Shown piece by piece: positions 4,986 through 10,722 of a DNA stretch of 10,722 bases; position 1 is the first letter of the stretch; each line of letters opens with the position of its first letter. Origin of the DNA: an uncultured Micrococcus sp. (lineage in GTDB: Bacteria > Actinomycetota > Actinomycetes > Actinomycetales > Micrococcaceae). Below the pieces are notes generated by a model. That model did no database searches. It saw only the letters and a list, made by a program, of their open reading frames with translations, and was not told the DNA's origin. Location of the stretch: the NCBI GenBank assembly GCA_946222435.1, contig CAMIOJ010000048.1:1-10722 (forward strand), given 5' to 3'. A program made the translations under genes and the position numbers.

Positions 4986-7345
4986 TGACCGCCGTGGACA
5001 CCCCTGCCGGACGGGCCGAGGACACGGCCGCCTCCGCCGACACCGCCCCCTCCTACCCGCGGGCGCTGCTCGGCTGTGCCGCCGTCGCCCTGCTGTCCGT
5101 GGTCCTGATCGGCGCGGCCGCACAGGCCGCCGCCGCCCTGTTCTCCGGGCCCTGGTTCTGGGCCGCGTTCCTGCCCTGTCTGGCCTTCGCGGCGGCCTGG
5201 GCACCGGTGACCGCCTGGTTCGAACACCGTGACTCCTCCCCGGACACCGCCGGCCTGCTCGGCGTGCTGGCCGGCGTGCTCGTGGCCGCCGTCTTCTGGC
5301 TGCGCATCGGCTGGGCGGACACCCTGGTCCTGGGCGTCCTTCCCACCGGGACGACGTTCCGTGAGCTGCAGGCCGAGACCGCCGTGCTGGGGCAGACGAT
5401 CGCCCAGGAGACGCCGCCGATCACCGCGTCCGCTTCGGTGGTGGCCAGCACGTCGGCCGTGCTGCTGCTCGCCCTGGCACTGACGCTCCTGCTGGCCCGC
5501 TCCCTGGAGCAGGCGACGGTGGCCGGCGCCCCGGCACTGACGCTCGTGGTGATCGGCGCCGTCGTCACCGCGGGCGTGACGCCGCTGCCCGCCATGCTGC
5601 TCGCGGCGGCCGCGTGGATGGGGCTGATGTGGCTGGCGCATCCGACCTGGCGTCCGCGTGCCGCGCTCGGCACGGCCGGCACCGCAGGCGTGGCGCTGCT
5701 GGCCCTCCTCGTCGCCGGCGCCGCGCTCCCGCAGCTGACCTCGGGCCTGCTGCCCGAGGGGCAGCGCTGGACCTCGGGCCAGACCGCCGGTCCGCAGCTG
5801 AGCACCGAGGTGAACCTCGGGGAGGACCTGCGCCGCTCACCCGGCCCCACCGGAATCTCCCTGACCACCGAGGACGGCAGCGGCCGGTACCTGCGGACCG
5901 GCGTGGTCGAGGACCCGATGGCCTCCACCTGGCACCTGGGACGCCCGGAGGAGGGCGCCGCCTTCGCCCGGGGTGAGATCGCCTTCCCCCAGCCGGGACT
6001 GCCGCAGACGACCGAGCAGGTGACCGTGACCCTGGACCGATTCTCCCCGGACTGGATCCCGGTGCCCAACGGCGCCCAGCGCGTCCCGGCCGCCGAGGAC
6101 GACTGGGTGCCCATGCTCCAGGACACCGTCATCGCCCGGCCGACGCCGTCCCGGCTCTCCGGAGGCCTCACCCTCGTCGATTCGGCGATCGCCGCCGCGC
6201 CGGAGGACATGCCCGGCCACCTCGAGCAGGCCGCCGGCACCGAGCAGCAGCGGCCCGGGACAGATCGCCTGACCGAGCAGGAGCGCTCCGAGCTCGCCGA
6301 CTCCGACCTCGCCCGCCAGGCGGAGGAGGTCATGGGGTCGGCCGGCACGGACTGGGAGAAGGCCAACGCCCTTCAGGCCTGGCTGCGCTCGGACGAGTTC
6401 GACTACTCCACCACCACGCCGGTGGACGACGGCTACGACGGCTCGGGGCTGTCCATGACCGAGCAGTTCCTGCAGAAGCGTTCCGGCTACTGCATACACT
6501 TCGCCTCGGCCTTCGCCCTGATGGCGGAGTCGCAGGGCCTGCCGACGCGCATCGTGATCGGCTACGCCCCGGAGGACGGTCGTGCCGGCCGCCCCACGGA
6601 GATCCCGACGAACCGCGCCCACGCCTGGCCGGAGGTCTACTTCGACGGCGTCGGCTGGATCGCCTTCGAGCCGACCGCCGGTGTCGCCGGCGCCCCGGAC
6701 TACACGGACCCGGAGGCCGGTGCAGGCGCCGGCGCCCAGCCCTCGGAGTCCGAGTCCGCATCGCCGTCCGCATCGCCGAGCCCGTCCGAGGCCTCGCCGT
6801 CCACCTCCGAGCCGGCGTCCCCCTCGCCCTCGGACTCGCCGACGCCGTCCTCGACCTCCTCTCCGGAGCCGTCGGAGCAGCCCGTCTCCACCCCGGAGGA
6901 GTCAGGGCCGTCGGCGGCCGACGTGCTGCGCGTCGTCGGCATCGTGCTGGGGGTGCTGCTCCTGCTCGCCCTGATCGCCGCGGCGGTCTTCGGTCCGGCC
7001 TGGTGGCGGAGGCGCCGGCGTCGCCGCCGGCTCGAGGGCCCGTGGGACGGCGAGGACCAGGACCGTGCACGCGTGCTCGCCGCCTGGGCCGAGGTGAAGG
7101 ACACCGCCGCCCGCTCCGGCGTCCGGCAGGGCGCCGCCCAGTCCGAGTCCGAGATCGCCGCCGCCTGGCTGGCCCTGGTCCCGGAGCACCGGGCGGACAT
7201 GGACACGGTCCGTTCGGCCGCCCAGTGGGCCCGCTACGCGCCGGCCACCAGTGCCCCGCCGGTGGAGCCCGAGTCCGTGTCCGCGGCGGCCGGATCCGTC
7301 GTGGAGGCGATGGACGAGGCGCGGAAGGACCGGAAGAAGGACTGA
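4985..7345 (+). CDS. TgpA-type membrane transglutaminase-like protein (DUF3488 / transglutaminase core / DUF4129)
   Basis: This 786-residue protein has the layout of TgpA-family proteins. About six to seven membrane segments fall within 26-250, followed by an outside region with a transglutaminase core (about 490-566). Then come a Ser/Pro-rich linker (about 579-643), one more membrane segment (about 646-669) and a cytosolic tail with a run of eight arginines and a DUF4129-like end. In the core, SGYCIHFASAFALMA gives the nucleophile C503 and NRAHAWPEVYFDG gives H546. The third position is E562 in AFEPTAG, where other families have Asp (FDPT). Spacing of the three matches a Cys-His-acid triad. 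The family is thought to crosslink or cleave proteins at the outer face of the membrane; substrates are unknown. It is last in the operon with moxR and the DUF58 gene, a known association, and ends at a strong hairpin. Confidence 0.9.
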   Translation: MTAVDTPAGRAEDTAASADTAPSYPRALLGCAAVALLSVVLIGAAAQAAAALFSGPWFWAAFLPCLAFAAAWAPVTAWFEHRDSSPDTAGLLGVLAGVLVAAVFWLRIGWADTLVLGVLPTGTTFRELQAETAVLGQTIAQETPPITASASVVASTSAVLLLALALTLLLARSLEQATVAGAPALTLVVIGAVVTAGVTPLPAMLLAAAAWMGLMWLAHPTWRPRAALGTAGTAGVALLALLVAGAALPQLTSGLLPEGQRWTSGQTAGPQLSTEVNLGEDLRRSPGPTGISLTTEDGSGRYLRTGVVEDPMASTWHLGRPEEGAAFARGEIAFPQPGLPQTTEQVTVTLDRFSPDWIPVPNGAQRVPAAEDDWVPMLQDTVIARPTPSRLSGGLTLVDSAIAAAPEDMPGHLEQAAGTEQQRPGTDRLTEQERSELADSDLARQAEEVMGSAGTDWEKANALQAWLRSDEFDYSTTTPVDDGYDGSGLSMTEQFLQKRSGYCIHFASAFALMAESQGLPTRIVIGYAPEDGRAGRPTEIPTNRAHAWPEVYFDGVGWIAFEPTAGVAGAPDYTDPEAGAGAGAQPSESESASPSASPSPSEASPSTSEPASPSPSDSPTPSSTSSPEPSEQPVSTPEESGPSAADVLRVVGIVLGVLLLLALIAAAVFGPAWWRRRRRRRRLEGPWDGEDQDRARVLAAWAEVKDTAARSGVRQGAAQSESEIAAAWLALVPEHRADMDTVRSAAQWARYAPATSAPPVEPESVSAAAGSVVEAMDEARKDRKKD
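6720..6915 (+). other. Low-complexity Ser/Pro/Glu linker of the TgpA-like protein
   Basis: About 65 codons are made almost only of Ser, Pro, Glu, Ala, Thr and Asp, with repeated SPSPS and SESES stretches, just before the last membrane segment. It would place the catalytic domain away from the membrane. Such Ser/Thr/Pro stretches are often O-glycosylated outside actinobacterial cells; that is inference here. Confidence 0.7.
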
Positions 7346-7368
7346 TCGCCGCTGACGGCGGAGCAGAA

Positions 7369-7401
7369 GGAACCCCGCGAGCATGATGCTCGCGGGGCTC
7401 C
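7369..7401. terminator. Bidirectional terminator hairpin between convergent genes
   Basis: CCCCGCGAGCAT (7373-7384) and ATGCTCGCGGGG (7386-7397) form a perfect 12-bp inverted repeat around a single base, extended by a few further pairs after one mismatch. It lies in the 102-bp gap between the ends of the tgpA-like gene and the ABC exporter gene and can serve both strands. A smaller 5-bp hairpin lies at 7347-7360. Confidence 0.8.
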
Positions 7402-7447
7402 GTTCACGTACAGGTCCGGCCAGGCACCGATGGTGCTGCCTCCCCAA

Positions 7448-9307
7448 TCAGCTGGAGAGGTCGCCGAGGCGAACGAGTTCGCGGAACTCTTCGCTGGTCT
7501 CCTGCAGGCCCCTGAAGGTGCCCTGCCCGATGATGCGTCCCTGGTCCATGAGGACGATCTGGTCGCAGTGCTTCACCGTGGACAGGCGGTGGGCCACCAC
7601 GATCACGGTGATCTTCCCCTTGAGGGACTCGATGACGTCGGTGATCTTCTTCTCGGTCACGTTGTCCAGCGCGGAGGTGGCCTCGTCCAGGACGAGGAGC
7701 TTCGGGCTGCGGTAGAGCGCGCGGGCGATGCCCAGGCGCTGCCGCTGTCCTCCGGAGACGCCGACGGCTCCCTCGCCGATCACGGTGTCCAGGCCGTCCT
7801 CCAGGGAGTCGAGCCAGTCGCCCAGCTGCGCGTCCCGCAGGACCCTCTCCACCGCGGCACGGTCTGCGGTCTCCGCCGCGTCCAGGTCGAGGAGGATGTT
7901 CTGCAGGACGGTGCCGTTGACCACGGTGACGGCCTGCGGCACGAAGCCCACGTTGTCCCACCAGCCGCGGGGATTCGGCTCGAGCTCGTGGCCGTCCACG
8001 AACACGCCGCCGTCCTGCGCATGGTGGAAGCCGATGATGAGATCGACCAGCGTGGTCTTGCCCGCTCCCGACCCGCCGACGAAGGCGAAGGAGTGCCCCG
8101 CGGGGATGGTCAGGTCGATGTCCTGCAGGACCGGTGCCGCCGCCCCCTGATAGCTGAAGCTAGCACCCTTCACTTCAATGCGCTCTTCATACGGGAGTGC
8201 CTCATACGGCTGGTTGACCCCGTGAAGCACAGGCTGGGCATCGCGCAGCTCAGAGACAGTGCGCTCGAACGCCGGCCAGGAGGCGCGGATCTCGTTGCTG
8301 GTGGCCATGACCGTGGTCAGTGACGGGAGGACTCGGAAGCCGGCCAATGCCAACAGCGCCAACGAGGCGAAGGCATTGTCCCCCTGACCGCTGAGGAAGG
8401 TGAAGCCGATCATGCCGGCGATGCCCACGACGAACGCCACCTCGAGGACGTAACGCGGCATCATGGTCAGCATCATCTTCTGGCGCGAAGCTGCCGCCGA
8501 CTCCGTCCGCGCTGCCTGATACTCGTTCATGAAAGTCGAGTCGTTGCCCCTCAGCTTCACGTCCTTGTAGTTCTGCAAACCCTGCAGCGCTGCCGTATTG
8601 GAGCGCTCGCCGGTGGTCACCAGGGTCCATCCCAGATTCCGTGCAGGTCTCCGGATGTATCGCGACAGCAGCCACCCGACGATCATGAAGTACAGCCCCA
8701 TCCCGAGAGCGGTCATCGGCATGGCGACGGCCAGGGTGATGACCACTGCGATCAGGGTGACCGACTCGGTCAGAAGGGTCACGCTGCCGTTGATCACACC
8801 GGTGTAGGCCATCGCCGACGTACCGGTCACGTTGTTGACGAGGGTGCCGACCGTCCGGCTCAGGTGCAGGCTGTAGTCCGCGCGCAGGTAGTACCGGAGC
8901 AGCTGGGACGAGGTGCGCACCAGATTCCGGTTGGTGAAGCCCATGGTCCACCACCGGAAGCTGAGGACCAGGACCGCCTTGATGACGAATGCGGCCACGA
9001 TCACTCCGGACAGCGTCAACGCCTTCTCTCCGGTGGTGACGGCACCCCAGCTCTCAAGGGTTCGGTTGACGAGCGGGATCTGCGTGTCACCGGACGACAT
9101 GAGGGTGACCAACGGCATGACCGACGCGAGCGCACCCATCTCCAATGCCGCGATGACGATGGACCCCGCCACCACGAAGGCCAGGCGGATGCGCATGCCT
9201 CGGTCGATGAGGTAGCCGGTGCCGCTGGGAAGACGTCGGGTGAGGAACTTGGGTGCCACGGTCCCCCATCGTAGACGTGCGGATACCTTCCTGGACGGTG
9301 CGTTCAC
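7448..9307 (-). CDS. ABC exporter, fused permease and ATPase (PglK/MsbA-like)
   Basis: The 619-residue protein combines six predicted membrane helices (about 40-330) with a nucleotide-binding domain, the half-transporter layout of type IV exporters that act as homodimers. The ATPase part is complete: Walker A GGSGAGKT (411-418), Q-loop Q458, signature VSGGQ (517-521), Walker B LLVLDE (537-542), D-loop SALD and H-loop H573. The permease style, with NRNLVRTSSQLLRYYL near 127 and a long loop before the ATPase, recalls flippases such as PglK, so a lipid-linked glycan or similar amphiphile is a plausible cargo; this is not proven. No glycosyltransferase gene is adjacent. The GTG start at 9307 lacks a ribosome binding site; GTG 9259 or ATG 9196 are alternatives. 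It begins 23 nt after the tatD stop and may be read from that transcript. GC is lower than in its neighbours. Confidence 0.88.
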   Translation of the reverse strand: MNAPSRKVSARLRWGTVAPKFLTRRLPSGTGYLIDRGMRIRLAFVVAGSIVIAALEMGALASVMPLVTLMSSGDTQIPLVNRTLESWGAVTTGEKALTLSGVIVAAFVIKAVLVLSFRWWTMGFTNRNLVRTSSQLLRYYLRADYSLHLSRTVGTLVNNVTGTSAMAYTGVINGSVTLLTESVTLIAVVITLAVAMPMTALGMGLYFMIVGWLLSRYIRRPARNLGWTLVTTGERSNTAALQGLQNYKDVKLRGNDSTFMNEYQAARTESAAASRQKMMLTMMPRYVLEVAFVVGIAGMIGFTFLSGQGDNAFASLALLALAGFRVLPSLTTVMATSNEIRASWPAFERTVSELRDAQPVLHGVNQPYEALPYEERIEVKGASFSYQGAAAPVLQDIDLTIPAGHSFAFVGGSGAGKTTLVDLIIGFHHAQDGGVFVDGHELEPNPRGWWDNVGFVPQAVTVVNGTVLQNILLDLDAAETADRAAVERVLRDAQLGDWLDSLEDGLDTVIGEGAVGVSGGQRQRLGIARALYRSPKLLVLDEATSALDNVTEKKITDVIESLKGKITVIVVAHRLSTVKHCDQIVLMDQGRIIGQGTFRGLQETSEEFRELVRLGDLSS

Positions 9308-9330
9308 TCAGACGGGAGGCACGTGGCCGG

Positions 9331-10311
9331 TCAGAACTGCCCGTACACCGCGGTCGTGTTCGCGTCGACGGCACGGGCGAGGTCCCCCAGGGCCGCCCCG
9401 CGCACCTCGGCCATGAACCGCAGGGTGTAGGGAACCAGGTAGGGGGCGTTGGGGCGTCCGCGATAGGGGTGCGGCGTCAGGAAGGGGGCATCGGTCTCCA
9501 CCAGGAGCAGGTCCTCGCGAGCCTCCGTCAGCGCCTCCCGCAGGCCGTCGTTCGCCTTGAACGTCACGGGGCCAGCGAAGGACATGTACCAGCCGTGCTC
9601 GTTGCAGATGCGAGCTAGGTCGGCCTCGCCGGAGAAGCAGTGAAAGACGACCTTCTCCGGAAGGCCTCCGTCGGCCTCCTCCTCGAGCAGGATGCGGACC
9701 ACGTCGTCATGGGCGTCCCGGTCGTGGATCTGCAGAGCCTTGCCCAGGGTCCGGGCGAGGCGGATGTGCCAGCGGAAGGCCTCCTGCTGGGCGTGGTGCC
9801 CCTGCTCCTCACGGGTGCGGAAGTAGTCCAGGCCGGTCTCCCCCACGGCACGCACCCGCGGGTGGCGTGCGAGCCGGTCGATCTCGGCCAGTGCGTCATC
9901 GAGACCGTCGCGCTCGGCGAGGCGGGCTGCGTCGTTCGGATGGATCGCCACGGCGCCCAGCAGCCGCGGTTCCTTCTCGATGGACTCCACGGTGAACCGG
10001 GCAGACTCCACATCGCAGCCGACCTGGACCGCGCCGCGGATGCCGACGGCCTCGGCGGCGTCCATGGCCTGCGACGGCGTCACGGTCACCAGACCGTCAC
10101 GGAAGTCGAGGTGGGTGTGGTTGTCCACCACCGGCACGGGGAGCGGCTCAGGAGCCGGCGGATACTCGAGCCGGCGCTTCCGCCCGGTCCTCTCGTCCTT
10201 CTCGTCACGGCGGGGCCCTGCGCCATGGGCACGCCCTCCCGCCGCAGCGGGACGATAGGCCTCGGGGACAGAGTGGTCCTCAGCGTTCTGGGTGGTCTGT
10301 GCAGCAGACAT
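9331..10311 (-). CDS. tatD: TatD-family metal-dependent hydrolase (DNase-like)
   Basis: TatD proteins are cytosolic TIM-barrel hydrolases of the amidohydrolase superfamily; characterised members are metal-dependent DNases. All expected metal ligands are visible in the 326-residue product: H65 and H67 in DNHTHLDF, E158 in GETGLDYF, H196 in QIHDRDAH, H224 in FHCFSGE and D274 in VETDAPFLTP. The end AVDANTTAVYGQF is also family-like. About 60 basic, Pro/Ala-rich residues precede the barrel, making it longer than the usual 260. The ATG at 10311 lies 7 nt after TAGAGT and has no ribosome binding site, suggesting a leaderless mRNA; an in-frame GTG at 10320 would overlap that element. In many actinobacteria tatD sits directly before rpfB and ksgA; here the two are separated by about 6.9 kb. 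Confidence 0.93.
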   Translation of the reverse strand: MSAAQTTQNAEDHSVPEAYRPAAAGGRAHGAGPRRDEKDERTGRKRRLEYPPAPEPLPVPVVDNHTHLDFRDGLVTVTPSQAMDAAEAVGIRGAVQVGCDVESARFTVESIEKEPRLLGAVAIHPNDAARLAERDGLDDALAEIDRLARHPRVRAVGETGLDYFRTREEQGHHAQQEAFRWHIRLARTLGKALQIHDRDAHDDVVRILLEEEADGGLPEKVVFHCFSGEADLARICNEHGWYMSFAGPVTFKANDGLREALTEAREDLLLVETDAPFLTPHPYRGRPNAPYLVPYTLRFMAEVRGAALGDLARAVDANTTAVYGQF

Positions 10312-10318
10312 GCAGTCC

Positions 10319-10324
10319 ACTCTA
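10319..10324 (-). promoter_or_regulatory. -10 element of a probable leaderless promoter for tatD
   Basis: TAGAGT on the minus strand is followed by 7 nt and then the tatD ATG, so transcription would start at the start codon. The spacing equals that before rsmA. No clear -35 is seen; that position falls in the neighbouring hairpin. Confidence 0.55.
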
Positions 10325-10335
10325 GGACGGCAACA

Positions 10336-10359
10336 GCCCCCGGAGTCTCCTCCGGGGGC
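10336..10359 (-). terminator. 10-bp hairpin upstream of tatD (terminator of the aldehyde dehydrogenase gene)
   Basis: GCCCCCGGAG (10336-10345) and CTCCGGGGGC (10350-10359) form a perfect 10-bp stem with a 4-nt loop. It lies between the aldehyde dehydrogenase stop and the tatD promoter and is the stronger of two hairpins there. No good U tract follows on the minus strand. Confidence 0.7.
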
Positions 10360-10369
10360 CGCCTTCTCG

Positions 10370-10386
10370 CCTGCCCACCGGGCAGG
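10370..10386 (-). terminator. Short hairpin directly after the aldehyde dehydrogenase stop
   Basis: CCTGCCC and GGGCAGG (7 bp, 3-nt loop) start 8 nt past the stop codon. It may act with the larger hairpin 10 nt further along as a double terminator. Confidence 0.45.
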
Positions 10387-10394
10387 TCAGCGCA

Positions 10395-10722
10395 TCACTT
10401 CCCCGCGTACGGGTCCGCGATGCCGATGAACTGGACGGTCGAGTACTCCTCGATGCCCTCGGCGCCGCCCTCGCGGCCCAGCCCGGACTGCTTGACGCCG
10501 CCGAACGGGGCGGCCGGGTTGGAGATGACGCCGGCGTTGTAGCCGACCAGGCCGAACTCGATCTGCTCGGAGACCCGGTACATGCGGGTGTAGTCCTTGG
10601 TGAAGAGATAGGACGCCAGGCCGTACTCGGTGTCGTTGGCCATCTCGATGGCCTCCTCCTCCGTGGAGAAGGTGACGATCGGGGCCACGGGGCCGAAGAT
10701 CTCCTGCTTCAGGATCGGGTTG
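10395..10722 (-). CDS. gabD: NAD(P)-dependent aldehyde dehydrogenase, succinate-semialdehyde dehydrogenase-like (partial, C-terminal part)
   Basis: The last 108 residues of an aldehyde dehydrogenase enter from the right edge. They include the family signature EIFGPVAPI (start of the visible part), YGLASYLFTKD, and the C-terminal PAAPFGGVKQSGLGREGG followed by GIEEY. The combination GVISNPAAPFGG closely matches GabD-type succinate-semialdehyde dehydrogenases, which oxidise succinate semialdehyde to succinate in 4-aminobutyrate breakdown. The catalytic cysteine and glutamate lie outside the window, so substrate assignment rests on the C-terminus alone; another aldehyde dehydrogenase is possible. 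No start is in the window, as the frame is open to its edge. Two hairpins follow the stop, separating it from tatD. Confidence 0.88.
   Translation of the reverse strand, partial: NPILKQEIFGPVAPIVTFSTEEEAIEMANDTEYGLASYLFTKDYTRMYRVSEQIEFGLVGYNAGVISNPAAPFGGVKQSGLGREGGAEGIEEYSTVQFIGIADPYAGK

Noticed and set aside
7346..7447. An attachment site or insertion scar next to the lower-GC exporter gene.
   Set aside because: The palindrome there is fully explained as a terminator between convergent genes, and no direct repeats flanking the exporter or integrase/transposase remnants were seen.

Overview
The window is about 10.7 kb of very GC-rich DNA with actinobacterial gene content: a resuscitation-promoting factor domain, TANNNT-type promoters, a TgpA-type transglutaminase operon and an rpf-rsmA-ispE order. 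It most resembles the family Micrococcaceae (Micrococcus/Kocuria-like). That placement is inferred from style and gene order, not from a database search. The sequence is chromosomal; I see no rRNA, tRNA, CRISPR array, transposase or phage gene.

Left part (1-2467, minus strand, reading right to left): a lipoprotein with a C-terminal Rpf muralytic domain on a long coiled-coil stalk (rpf-like), then rsmA (16S rRNA dimethyltransferase), then the start of ispE (isoprenoid pathway kinase, cut by the window edge). rsmA and ispE overlap by 4 nt. A strong hairpin and a leaderless-type promoter separate rpf from rsmA.

Middle (2468-7345): a 284-bp divergent control region, then a tight plus-strand operon moxR - DUF58 gene - tgpA (stop/start overlaps of 4 nt and 1 nt). 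It encodes an AAA+ ATPase, a membrane DUF58 protein and a polytopic membrane transglutaminase-like protein, ending at a perfect 12-bp hairpin.

Right part (7448-10722, minus strand): the C-terminal part of an aldehyde dehydrogenase (succinate-semialdehyde dehydrogenase-like) entering from the right edge, two hairpins, a leaderless-type promoter, a tatD-family metallohydrolase, and 23 nt further on a full-length ABC exporter of the PglK/MsbA type, with clearly lower GC than its neighbours.

Many actinobacteria carry tatD, rpfB, ksgA/rsmA and ispE side by side. Here tatD and rpf are about 6.9 kb apart, with the moxR operon and the ABC exporter between them, and the rpf gene at this site is not of the RpfB (DUF348-G5-Rpf) type. 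The most interesting items are the tethered, repeat-bearing Rpf lipoprotein, its control region, and the repeated hairpin plus TAGA[C/G]T-N7-ATG layout before rsmA and tatD. I do not see a complete, obviously new multi-gene system.
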